A stretch of 64,000 bases of DNA from Pythium myriotylum. Taxonomy: Eukaryota; Oomycota; Peronosporomycetes; Pythiales; Pythiaceae. Numbering within the stretch: the first letter of the stretch is position 1; the number at the start of each line of letters is the position of its first letter. The translations under genes were made by a program, and so were the position numbers. The stretch lies in NCBI GenBank assembly GCA_023091665.1, contig JALJCQ010000001.1, forward strand, positions 3,568,501 to 3,632,500, in the 5' to 3' direction. Positions 20,025 to 29,601 of the stretch are shown one piece after another. A model generated the notes under the pieces. It saw only the letters and a list, made by a program, of their open reading frames with translations, did not search any database and was not told the DNA's origin.

Positions 20025-20585
20025 TCAGGAAGAAGCGTCCACGTTCTTGACAAACCTCGCCGGATTGCCTGCAACCACAGTCCTGGCCGGCACGTCTTTG
20101 GTCACGACACTCCCAGCTCCGACCACTGCGCCGTCGCCGATCGTCACGCCCGGTAGCACGATCGCGTTGCCTCCGATCCACACGTCCTCTCCAATCGTGA
20201 TCGGCTTGGCGAACTCGAGCCCCTCGGCGCGCAGCTTCGGGTCTAGCGGGTGCGCTGCTGTGTAGAGCTGCACGCCCGGACCTAGCAACGTCCTCGCGCC
20301 GATGCGGATCTCGCAGCCGTCGAGGAGCATGCAGTTGAAGTTCATAAAGACACGATCACCCAGGTGGATATTCCAGCCATAGTCGCAACGGAACGGTGGT
20401 TCAATCACAACGCCGTCGCCCATGGACCCGAAGAGCTCGTTCATGACGGCCGAGGCCTCGGGTGAATAGCTCGGCGCGTCGTTCAAACGCCGTAGCACGC
20501 GTCGCGCGGCTCGCAGTTGGTCGACGAGCGACGCATCGAGCGTGTAGAGCTCTCCACGCACCATCTTGTCGCGCTCGGTCGCCAT
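20025..20585 (-). CDS. maltose/galactoside-type O-acetyltransferase, array copy B
   Basis: Single-exon 186-aa protein: MATERDKMVRGELYTLDASL at the N-terminus, then hexapeptide beta-helix with [39 protein letters not shown] and [21 protein letters not shown]. All family landmarks are present and no break is seen. Role as for the other copies: acetyl-CoA-dependent sugar O-acetylation. The next copy upstream begins after a gap of only about 130 bp, which must hold the promoter. Confidence 0.9.
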   Translation of the reverse strand: MATERDKMVRGELYTLDASLVDQLRAARRVLRRLNDAPSYSPEASAVMNELFGSMGDGVVIEPPFRCDYGWNIHLGDRVFMNFNCMLLDGCEIRIGARTLLGPGVQLYTAAHPLDPKLRAEGLEFAKPITIGEDVWIGGNAIVLPGVTIGDGAVVGAGSVVTKDVPARTVVAGNPARFVKNVDASS

Positions 20586-20715
20586 GGTCTCACTTATTAG
20601 TCGAATGGCAAACGCGAAGATCGCCGCTCTGGTGTTTCACCCAATCAACCACCGAGAGACGCGAGTCCAGCGTGGCAAAGCTGAGAGCGACGTTGTTGCA
20701 TCCATTACTGAGATC

Positions 20716-21291
20716 CTACTGAGTTTCGTTCTGCTCCTCCACGTTCTTGACGAACCTCGCAGGGTTGCCCGCGTACACTGTGCCCGCCGGGACGTTCTTG
20801 GTCACGACGCTGCCTGCTCCGATCACCGCACGATCGCCGATCGTCACGCCGGGAAGGATGATGGCGGTGCCTCCGATCCACACGTCCTCGCCGATGGTCA
20901 CGGGCTTGCCGAACACGAACGACTGCGCTCGAGTCTTCGGGTCCAACGGATGCGAGGACGTGTAGATCTGCACGCCAGGACCTAATAGTGTTCGGGATCC
21001 GATGCGGATCTCGTTCACGTCCAGCAGCACGCAGTTATAGTTCATGAAGACACGGTCTCCCAAGTGGATATTGTAGCCGTAGTCGCAGCGAAAGGGCGGC
21101 TCGATGGCGACTTCGTCGCCCACAGAGCCGAGCAGCTCCTTGGTGAGAGCCAAGGCCTCGGGCGTGTAACTCGGGGTCTCGTTGAGCCGCTGGATGAGAC
21201 CGCGCGCGCGGATGATCTCGCTGATGAGCTCGTCGTCCTGGCCCGCGCGGTACAGCTCGCCTCGTAGCATACTCTGCTTCTCGCTGGCCAT
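20716..21291 (-). CDS. maltose/galactoside-type O-acetyltransferase, array copy C
   Basis: Single-exon 191-aa protein. The frame is open upstream to 21579, but alignment with the siblings fixes the start at [17 protein letters not shown] (ATG ending at 21291). The beta-helix contains [39 protein letters not shown] and [21 protein letters not shown]. It ends in an acidic tail (VEEQNETQ). Complete and probably functional. Confidence 0.9.
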   Translation of the reverse strand: MASEKQSMLRGELYRAGQDDELISEIIRARGLIQRLNETPSYTPEALALTKELLGSVGDEVAIEPPFRCDYGYNIHLGDRVFMNYNCVLLDVNEIRIGSRTLLGPGVQIYTSSHPLDPKTRAQSFVFGKPVTIGEDVWIGGTAIILPGVTIGDRAVIGAGSVVTKNVPAGTVYAGNPARFVKNVEEQNETQ

Positions 21292-21643
21292 AGCTGCTGT
21301 TCGGAGCGTGTCCAATGCGGGAAATGGGCCGAGCCTGTCCTGGAACGATCGCAGAGACCTCTCGAATGATGACCGGCTTGCGCATGATTCGTCACGCAAA
21401 GACTCAACACGGAGGATCGAATGGCCAAGGCGAAGAGAACGAGCTCCATGATTCATCATCCGAGTCTGCAAAGCAACTGATGCAGGGAATATTCGAGAGA
21501 GACCAGCACGCAGGATGCAGTGGATGGCTCTGTATGGCCTTCCAATATTTGAATGCAGCTGAATGCGCTCATTCGTCATCTTTATTGTCTACGCAAAGCC
21601 CTCTAGCCGAGAGTTGACTCGGTCTGAACCACTACTAAACACA
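21292..21643. other. intergenic region between acetyltransferase copies C and D
   Basis: About 350 bp containing the promoter of copy C. The frame of copy C stays open through most of it but the extension has no similarity to the siblings, so it is treated as non-coding. Confidence 0.55.
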
Positions 21644-22210
21644 TCATGCGCTCTCCTCCGCCTCAATCTTCTTGATAAACTTGGCTGGGTTTCCGGCGTA
21701 GACAGTCATCGCCGGCACTTCCTTGGTCACAACGCTGCCTGCTCCAATCACGGCGCCGTCGCCGATCGTCACGCCCGGCAGCACGATCGCGTTGCCTCCG
21801 ATCCAAACATCCTCTCCAATCGTGATCGGCTTGCCAAACTCGAGGCCGCTTGCGCGGACCTTCGGGTCCAGCGGATGGGTCGCCGTGTAGAGCTGCACGC
21901 CCGGGCCGAATAAAGTTCTCGCTCCGATGCGGATCTCGTTGACGTCCAGAAGTACGCAGTTAAAGTTCATAAAGACACGATCGCTCAGATAGATGTGGGA
22001 GCCGTAATCGCAACGGAAGGGCGGCTCGATCACGACGCCCTCGCCAGCCTGCCCGAAGAGTTCTTGATACAGCGCCGTGGCCTCAGCCGAGTAGCTCGGC
22101 GTGTCGTTGAGCTTCTTGATCAACCCACGAGCACGGATGATCTCGCCGATGAGCTCGTCATCTGGACGGTAGAGCTCGCCACGCAGCATCTTCTGCTTCT
22201 CGGTCGCCAT
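21644..22210 (-). CDS. maltose/galactoside-type O-acetyltransferase, array copy D
   Basis: Single-exon 188-aa protein starting [20 protein letters not shown] (ATG ending at 22210; an in-frame upstream ATG at 22279 lacks support from siblings). The beta-helix has [39 protein letters not shown] and [21 protein letters not shown]. By eye it is closest to copies B and C. Complete. Confidence 0.9.
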   Translation of the reverse strand: MATEKQKMLRGELYRPDDELIGEIIRARGLIKKLNDTPSYSAEATALYQELFGQAGEGVVIEPPFRCDYGSHIYLSDRVFMNFNCVLLDVNEIRIGARTLFGPGVQLYTATHPLDPKVRASGLEFGKPITIGEDVWIGGNAIVLPGVTIGDGAVIGAGSVVTKEVPAMTVYAGNPAKFIKKIEAEESA

Positions 22211-22491
22211 GACGGTCTTCTCGTGTGTGACGGACGTTGGAAATGGAGAACTGAGGCCGTCAAGGACAGCGAGTGTCACGCCTATTGCCCAATCAGTCGA
22301 GAGGGATTAGTCATTGTAGACTCACTGGTTGAAGCTCGGCGTCAACAGCAAGAAGTCTGAGTTTAGTGATCACGCAGCAAACACTTCATGACCACAGTCT
22401 CCGATAACGACATTCACATTGACTTTCGTACTACAGAATTACGAACGAATGACTCGGAAAACTCACGAGCAGAGTGTTGTAAATAGATAAG
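22211..22491. other. intergenic region between acetyltransferase copy D and the multicopper oxidase
   Basis: About 280 bp carrying the promoter side of copy D and the 3' flank of the oxidase gene. No coding region recognised. Confidence 0.5.
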
Positions 22492-24513
22492 TTAGCGGCG
22501 GCGCGCCTCGTTGACTTGCACAAGCTGGGCCATGCCGTTGTCCGAGTGCGCGGCGAAGTGGCAGTGCGTGAGAATACGGCCGACCATGTGGCTCCGCGGC
22601 GTGAAGCGGATCTGCGTGTTGGTGCGGTAGAGCGGAATCGTGTCGCGCCACTCGCCGACAGAGAACAGCAACCCATCCGGGTCCAGCTTGTTGTCAATGC
22701 GTGTGATCTGGAAGTGGGATCCGTGCATGTGGAACGGGTGGGTCATAGCGTGGCAGGGCGAGTGCACCGGCTTCTTCTCAGCTTTCTTCTTCGCCTGGTA
22801 CTTTTGCTCCTCGTCGAGCATCTTGTTCATGGAAAAGTCGAGGTTGCTGTGGTGGTCCATGTCGTCGTCGTGGTTGATGTCCTCGCACCCGGGGCCGTGA
22901 CCACGCACCGACAGTTCCCACTCTTGCGGCTCGTCGACGTACATCGAGTAGTTGGCAAAGGAGTGGTTGAACTTTTGCTTGTTGACACCGTAGACCATCG
23001 CGTTGCCTTCCATCCACACGGAGAATTCGTAGTTGTACTTGTTCTCGTTGTCGATCTTTCCACCGAGGTGCAAGGTGTCAGCCATGTACACTGGAGGCTT
23101 GGGCAGCTTCGTAGGGAGGCTCATGGTCTCAGCCGGCTCGTCACCGAACACGCGCAGCGAGACGATCTTCTGCGACGGCGCGCGATGGCGGTTCACCATG
23201 CCCAGCAGCTGGTTGCGCTTGGGGCTCGACTCAGTCTTGAGGAAGAACGTGCCGGTCTTGTTACAGCGGATACCGATGTCGGCGCGGCTGCCAGGCGTCA
23301 GGATAATGACATCTTTCTGCGACGGCGACGTGATGTAGATGCCGTCGCGCGAGATAATGTGCATCTCACACCCCGGCGCGACGACTTCGGCCACGTTGTT
23401 CGGGATCGCATTGATGAAGCGGAGGCGCTTGAGCTCGGCGGGTTTCATGTGGAGCTCCGGCAAGTACTGCCCATTCACGTACACGTGAAGTAGCGACGTG
23501 TCGTTGAGCGGCGAGTTTCTGTCCACACGGAGGTTGATCGGGAACCCTTCCGGTTCGTCTTCCTCATCGCTGTCCTCTTCCTCCTCGCCGCTACCGCTGC
23601 CCATGTCCATGTCCATATCCATGCCCTCCATGCCTTCCATGTCCATCCCTTCCATACCCTTTCCCTTGAGCTTTCTCTTCTTGGTCTGGGCCTGCATGTG
23701 CATGCCAGGCATGTCCATCATCATGCCGCCCATGTCTCCTTCCGGGTAGTCATTGTTGAGCGCGTGGACGATGTTGTCGTGCGTGTTGTGGCACTTCTCG
23801 ACGCAGATGCCCTGCAGAATGAGCACGTGGTCCTCCATCTTGGCCACTTCCTCAGGGAAGTTGCCTGGACGGTCGGCCACGATGAGCGCGCCGGCCATGA
23901 GCCCCGAGAGCTGCGTGTTGACGAGCCCGTGCGAGTGCGGGTGGTACCAGAACGTGCCCGACGGGTGGTCCGGACGGATCTCGTACTCGTACTGTCGTTC
24001 TCCGCCGGGTTCAATACTCATCATGACATTGTCGTGGTGGCCTCCGGGGGGCACATGCTGAGATATCAGCACAATGGTTAGACGCTTTGCTGAGCAGCTA
24101 CGAAAGAGGCGTTGGTTTAGACGCACCATGCCGTGGACGTGGAGGTTCGTGAGGTTGGCGCTGCCGGCCGCGAGCGCGTTGCGCACATGGACGACGAGCT
24201 TGTCGCCCGGACAGACCTTGATGGTCGGCGCCGGGATGCGTCCGTTGTAGGTGCGCGTGTTGAAGTCGACGTAGCGGCTCTCGTAGCGGCCGACCTGGAC
24301 GGTTAGGTTTACGTGGAATTCACTCGCTTCGGTTTCACGCACGAGCGGACGCGCGGCGTTAGACTCGCCAAAATGTGCGGTCATGTCGTTCCAGCGCTTG
24401 ACGCACGGCGACTCGAGGAGCTCGGGCTGCGCGAGCGGCAAGTAGTCGTCGTGGGCGGCGGCCAGCGGCGCGAGCAGCGCGAGCAGCAGGCTCGAGGCGA
24501 CGGGCGATCTCAT
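22492..24513 (-). CDS. secreted multicopper oxidase (laccase-like) with Met-rich insert
   Basis: Two exons: 24513-24127 (129 codons) and 24057-22492, with a 69-nt intron (donor GTGCGT, acceptor CTCAG) that is a multiple of three and contains no stop. The product is 650 aa. It starts MRSPVASSLLLALLAPLAAA, a clear signal peptide. All four copper-ligand blocks are present: NLHVHGM (type 2/3), FWYHPHSHG, HPFHMHGSHF and THCHFAAHSDNGM (type 1/2/3; the axial ligand position is Met-like). Between domains 1 and 2 lies a Met/Asp/Glu-rich insert (23560-23760: MGGMMMDMPGMHM, GMEGMDMEGMEG, then an acidic run). Expected activity is oxidation of phenols or metal ions with reduction of O2 to water outside the cell. 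The Met-rich loop recalls copper-binding loops of CueO-type cuprous oxidases. Confidence 0.9.
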   Translation of the reverse strand: MRSPVASSLLLALLAPLAAAHDDYLPLAQPELLESPCVKRWNDMTAHFGESNAARPLVRETEASEFHVNLTVQVGRYESRYVDFNTRTYNGRIPAPTIKVCPGDKLVVHVRNALAAGSANLTNLHVHGMVRLNQRLFRSCSAKRLTIVLISQHVPPGGHHDNVMMSIEPGGERQYEYEIRPDHPSGTFWYHPHSHGLVNTQLSGLMAGALIVADRPGNFPEEVAKMEDHVLILQGICVEKCHNTHDNIVHALNNDYPEGDMGGMMMDMPGMHMQAQTKKRKLKGKGMEGMDMEGMEGMDMDMDMGSGSGEEEEDSDEEDEPEGFPINLRVDRNSPLNDTSLLHVYVNGQYLPELHMKPAELKRLRFINAIPNNVAEVVAPGCEMHIISRDGIYITSPSQKDVIILTPGSRADIGIRCNKTGTFFLKTESSPKRNQLLGMVNRHRAPSQKIVSLRVFGDEPAETMSLPTKLPKPPVYMADTLHLGGKIDNENKYNYEFSVWMEGNAMVYGVNKQKFNHSFANYSMYVDEPQEWELSVRGHGPGCEDINHDDDMDHHSNLDFSMNKMLDEEQKYQAKKKAEKKPVHSPCHAMTHPFHMHGSHFQITRIDNKLDPDGLLFSVGEWRDTIPLYRTNTQIRFTPRSHMVGRILTHCHFAAHSDNGMAQLVQVNEARRR

Positions 24514-26361
24514 GGGCAGGCAATAAATAGGCAACTGGAGCGCATGGTTAGACCCATGGTTAGACCCCGAGTCTGGCGATCCGGGCCCCCGTTCTCTTCG
24601 CTTTCGTGTTGACAAAGGGACGCGTAGCTGACGTCCAGCTGGACGAGCCAGCTGGGATTGCGGCTCTGGGCAGGAAACCGCCAAACGGCCGTGTTAGTCC
24701 ATTTCTATCCAATCAAAGATTATTATATGTGATTTAAACCAATGAGCGACCGGAAGACGGGCCTTTTCGGCGCGGGTGCGGTGAGTGGGGGCTGGGAATC
24801 CAGACCGAGAGTCGGTGTAGAGGCGTTCCAGTTGGTGTGGCAGAGCAGTCTATCCGCCAAATGATGGAGGACTCACGACGTTGGTGGGAGACTCGTTAGA
24901 CGTTGCGTGGCTCTTGTGTCCGTGTGGTTAGGCTGACGAGATCGAGGTGAGATCTGTTCGATACATCGACCGACGGCGACGTTGAAGACGCCGCAGAGGC
25001 GCGTCTAAATCGTGGACTAACGACGCTGCATTTTACGGCACGCGGTTAGTTTCTACGCACATACGCGGCACACAGGAAAACAGTGCCGCCAATCACCGCT
25101 TCAATTTTCTCAGCGTCTAACGCATGTCGAAAGTGTCACTGGGCGAGGAACTGTCGCCGGGTCCAATGCTCAGACCCGAGGAACTCTCATGGATCTGCTC
25201 GGCCGCCGGGCGCTACACTGTAGTTCTGTGTCAAGCAACGCGACTCCGTGTAGAGCACGACGCTCGTTAGCCTTGGACTCGGCGCGTGGACGATGGAGGG
25301 AGGGCTGTTGCTCAGCCGACGTTCAGGAAGGCTGCACTAGTTTAGGTTGACTATAGTCTCTGTTTTAGGTTGGCAAGTCCATCGTGCCAACGTGAATCTG
25401 GACCAGACCCAGAACGGGACAAATGTTTAGACCCGTGGTTCTTGGACTCCGTCGTCCGGGGAATGAACCTCGCTCTGTATCTGCCTGGACTCCTCACCCT
25501 TGTCCTCTCACTTGCCTCCCCTCAGTTCATTCCGATGGAGTCCTTGGCTCGTTCGAGCCCGTGCGTGTGAGGGTCCCCGAAGTGTCCCAGATTCCGATCA
25601 AGCCCGGACGTGTACCCATCTACGAATGGTACAGTGTACCACCCAGACGCCTCGCTCACATCCTTCCTTCCTGGATTCTCGAGTTGAAGCCACGGCCAGT
25701 ATCCTCCGGTGTCGGCGGCACCCCCAGTGGTCGCGGCACGCCAGCTTCCACTCTCGAGCATCTCTCACTTGCCACATCTCCTCCAATGTATCACATGCAG
25801 TACGGTACATAATAATACCAAGTTAGACCATGGTATAATATACCTACGACCGATGGTCTAACTGGATACATCTTCATGCACCCGGTGCCAAGTTGGACTC
25901 CGAGCCTCTACCTGTTCGCCCGTCGACACCCGACAGAGCCTAACGACGCGGTTAGTCCCCATCGCCTGCCTCTCCTTTTGGTTTCAGTACTCGGCCCACA
26001 GGTGGCCGTGACGCCGCGGGTGCTTAGATCCAGTGGTCGTCCGGTGGGTAAAACCTCGCTGGAACCCATAAAACCTCATTCCCGGGTCTAAATTTTGCTT
26101 CCGTCCCTGTGGGTTCGGGCAGCACGATCTCTCAACTCAGAGAGAGTGATGGTCCCTGGGCTTCCTTGTCCTCGGAAGAGCCCACACACAATCCGACGCG
26201 CGCGACATTCGCCGCCTCGCCCGTGCGCGCCCTTCTCCGCGTTCTCCCGCCGCGTGCGACGCGCCTTCGCTGCCCCCGCGCACTCAGCAATCTTCTGCGG
26301 CTCTTGCGCTCCACGCTCGTGCCGCCCGCGCCCTCTGACTCGCTCTAGAGCCGCCGCAATC
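24514..26361. other. long divergent intergenic region
   Basis: About 1.85 kb between the divergent multicopper oxidase and C2-DUSP genes. CCAAT pentamers occur near 24709 and 24740. The heptamer GTTAGAC or its complement GTCTAAC recurs (24547, 24559, 24895, 25822, 25856). Small open frames around 25420-25830 show no recognisable domain. Confidence 0.5.
25821..25863. repeat. inverted repeat of AGTTAGACCAT, 11-bp arms
   Basis: Perfect arms at 25821-25831 and 25853-25863 separated by 21 nt. The arms contain the GTTAGAC heptamer that recurs in this neighbourhood. It could be a protein-binding palindrome or a small foldback. Confidence 0.7.
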
Positions 26362-27700
26362 ATGCGCGACAAGTCGGACCGCTTCGGCGCCGTCGAGCTC
26401 TCGCCTCGACGCGACGCGCCGCTGCTCTCGCAGTCCGTGGACGCGCTGGCGTCGCCCACGGTCTCGCTCACGCTCTGCGTCGTCTCGGCCACGGGGCTGC
26501 GCCCCATGCAGAAGAACATCTCGAGCAACGCCATGTGCGAGATCTCGCTCGTGCTCGACGACGGCGGCGCGCGCCAGCCCTGGGGCACCACGGGAGACCC
26601 GCACGTGGACCGCAAGCGCGCCGACAACCGCAGTCGCAGCGGCTCGAACGCCGCGGTCACGGTCCCGGGCGGCGTCGTCGCCAAGACGTTCAAGACCAAA
26701 GTCGTGCGCACGTCGCTCAACCCGATCTGGAAGATGGACGTCGACTTTGGAGACTACAACGTCGAGAGCGTGCTCGGCGTGCTCATCGTGGTCAGACACA
26801 TTGAAAAGATGGGGCTCGTGAAGAAGGATATTGGCCAGGTGCTCATCCCCATGCGCGACCTGCTCGAGCTCAAGACGGTGCGTGCCAGACCATGCCGCGT
26901 CGGTGATCTATACTTGTCGCTAACGCTTTATCTGGTCTATTTCTACAGCAACCAACGCGAGAACAGATTTTCACGCTCGAAGCGACCGATGAAGTGAACG
27001 CACGAGAGGCGCAGGAGGTGAGAAATGCTATTTACTCTCGATGAAGTGCTGAAAGTGGATTCTGACGTTGATTGAACTCTTCCAGGGCATTTCCAATCGC
27101 AAGTACGGAAAGGTGACCGTGCGCTTCAACAGCTATGGGCTCACGCAGAGTGATCCGAATCTCCCCAACTACACGGGGCTCATGGCCGATAGCAGCAAAG
27201 ATCTCCGCCCCACGTCGCTCTCGGAAGGCAGCGTCACACACGAGGACCAATTCAGTGGCGACGCGCCCCGCAGCGGCTCACATAACATCCAAGCCGAGGT
27301 CAAGAAGCTACAGTCGTTCCATCAGAGCAAGCCGGTGCCCGGAGAAGTGTGGTACGCAATCCAATCGCAGTGGATCGCCAACTGGTTGCTCTTCGTAACC
27401 AAGTATCGCGGCAAAGCTGAGCATAATCCAGGCGCGATCGATAACATGTCGCTGATCGCTGAGGATCTTCCCGATGGAGTCTTCGTTGTCCGGCCAAACC
27501 TTACGATCAAGAAGGACTTCCGCATGATCAACAAGCAAAGCTGGGACTACTATGTGTCGCTCTACGGAGGAGGGCCGGCCATCGAAGTTCCAGTGCCGAA
27601 GGACTGCCATGACACTGCCCTGTGGCTTTCAACACTACGACTCGACGAGGCGAGCCGCGTCGGGTCGGGCTACTTCTCGTCCGACTCGGAGAGCGGCTAA
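26362..27700 (+). CDS. C2 domain-DUSP domain protein
   Basis: Three exons: 26362-26877, 26949-27017 and 27086-27700 (399 aa; introns 71 and 68 nt, both phase 0). Residues about 30-190 form a C2-type beta-sandwich (SLTLCVVSATGLRPM, KTFKTKVVRTSLNPIWKMDV, KKDIGQVLIPMRDL), with a Ser/Arg loop around residues 85-105. Residues about 270-385 match the DUSP fold (domain in ubiquitin-specific proteases): PGEVWYAIQSQWIANWLLFV, NPGAIDNMSL, RPNLTIKKDFRMINKQSWDY. No USP catalytic domain follows. It is probably a cytosolic, membrane-recruited (C2) adaptor for protein interactions (inference). The C2 domain lacks an obvious full set of calcium-binding Asp residues. The start was chosen as the first ATG giving the C2 domain. 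Confidence 0.75.
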
Positions 27701-27898
27701 AGTATCCGTGTCGTTCGATGTCGTTAGGTAGGAAGTTTTACGCGTGGGTCGTCTCTGTGACGCGATCTCGCACGGTCGAGATCCGACTGTGGTGTTTATT
27801 TAATTCTTACGACTACGCCCCGTTGTGCATGGTCTTCCTGGCGGGGTAGACTGTTATCAATCAGCAAATACACGTATCAACGAACAACTTCACGACAC

Positions 27899-29088
27899 TC
27901 AAGCGAACGGAGGAGCAACGGCTCGCGACGGGCGACGCTTGCGGAGTTCCCTGTCGATCTCTCCATCCATGTCCAGGTCGAGGTCACCGAGGTCGACTTC
28001 CAAATCTGCGACTGACGCAACGTCGGCCGAGGCGTTACGTGGACGGAGGATTGTTCGACGCAGACGATCCGTGGAGCTGCGTCGGCGTTCGATTAAGTCA
28101 CGCTTAAACTTCTGGAATGACGCGACTGCTGAGAGTCGAGAGTACGTCGACTTGGCCTCGGGCAGGTAGGACGGCTTGCCGGCGTCGACACGCACAGCGT
28201 TGGCTCGCAAAAAGAAGTTGCGCCAAAAGACCATCTCGGTCACAGTGGACGGAATGAGCATACTGTGCATCTCTCGAAGGCTCGGGTCGTGCAGCAGCAG
28301 CTCCTTGGCGATTTCGGTGTACCTCTTCAGAAACAAATAGGCGCGCGTGTGTTAAACAAACCTGTCAGCTAGAAGAGACTGCTGTCATTTGTCTCACCGC
28401 AAAATCGAAGACATACTCCTCTTCGCCGCCCGGGTGGTCGACGTAAGTGCTTCGGAACGCCGTGAGCTCCGAGATCTTGCGTAGGATCTCGGGGTCGTCC
28501 ACGAGTTCTCCATTCTATGAAACAGACCGAGTTAGCGTTTCACGCGCAGGCTTCTTCATCATTCCACACGCACCTCGTCGGTCGTCTGCCACGGCAGCGT
28601 CAACGCCGCGGCGGCCGTCGGGGTCGGCTCGGCCACGCCCGCGTCGCTGCCTTCCAAATCAGCCTCCACGACGCCGCTGGTCGGACTCGCTTCGCTTTCG
28701 GTCTATCAAACAAGAATTCCCCCCATGTCAACGTCATGACGACAGTCGGCGTCGTGCGCTCGCCTGGAGTCGCACCTCTTCGATCGGCTTGGTCTTGGTT
28801 CTCGGCAGCGCGATCACGCGGCTCGCGCGCGACGCCAGCGTGCTCGCCGCGCGCACGAAGATGCCTGCAGCATTGTTTTGTCCATTGCGTGTCAGCGTGT
28901 CAGTGTCATCCACGGCTTCCCGCCGCAGGGAGAAGCGAGCACTCACTCGCTCGCGGCGGCGCGGCGGCGGCCTGCGCCTCGTCCTCGTCCAGGTCCATGG
29001 GCTTCTCCTCGCGCGGCGAGGCGGCCTCGTCGGCGGCCAGCGCGTGCTCGCAGGTCTCCGCGGCGTCCATGCGCAGCGTCGTCGCCAT
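27899..29088 (-). CDS. BSD-domain protein
   Basis: Five exons: 29088-28947, 28864-28776, 28702-28574, 28514-28398 and 28324-27899 (300 aa), all joins phase-consistent. The N-terminus is acidic and Ala-rich (PMDLDEDEAQAAAAPPRA). A central amphipathic stretch (FVRAASTLASRASRVIALP) recalls the helix preceding BSD domains in SYAP1/BSDC1-like proteins. The BSD domain is about residues 130-205 and contains DPEILRKISELTAFRSTYVD, MHSMLIPSTVTEMVFWRNFF (the diagnostic Phe-Trp pair) and following helix. The C-terminal 90 residues are basic, then acidic (DLEVDLGDLDLDMDGEIDR), then basic. Likely a membrane-trafficking or signalling adaptor. Divergent from the membrane protein gene starting at 29602. Confidence 0.75.
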
Positions 29089-29601
29089 CGCAAACCCGAG
29101 TCAATGAGGAATGGAGCACTTCTGGCTCGGCTTCTCCATTATTGCACACGTCGCAGACAGGCCAGAGGAAAAAGTGATCGTGGAATCCAGCCGGTCTCTT
29201 AAAGCAGTACACTGGCGCCCTCCGACTCTCTCGCGTGGGCGACTGGCCATCAGCGTGTCCACACATGACCAGGGGTCACGGAGACACGGACAACACGAGA
29301 TGTTGAAGAGCGCGGTTTAGACGCGGTCGGTCTATCGAGGCGTCTAACGCTGGTCTAAAACCGCCGTGCTCGACGCCGATGAGAGGGGGACGACTCGCCG
29401 AACCTGGCGGTTCGCTCTGTGGGTTCATGCAGAACCCACGTCAAACAGATTGAGATTTTTGGGGTCCGACGACGCAGCTGATTGGTCGTATTCCTGTCTG
29501 GGGCGAACCCAAAGGTGGAAGGCTGATGAGCGGGACCGCCAGCGAAAAGAACGCGAGAGGAGGCCAGTGTCTCTCCGTCGGTCCCTTCCCTTCGTTCCGC
29601 C
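29089..29601. other. divergent promoter region
   Basis: About 510 bp between the BSD gene and the membrane-protein gene. Contains GTCTAAC/GTTTAGAC heptamers (29315-29360). No gene seen. Confidence 0.5.

Noticed and set aside
20716..21579. Longer form of acetyltransferase copy C starting at 21579
   Set aside because: The extra 96 residues have no counterpart in the three siblings; start at 21291 preferred.
22516..23493. 325-codon plus-strand frame over the multicopper oxidase
   Set aside because: Antisense shadow (Val/His/Arg-rich).
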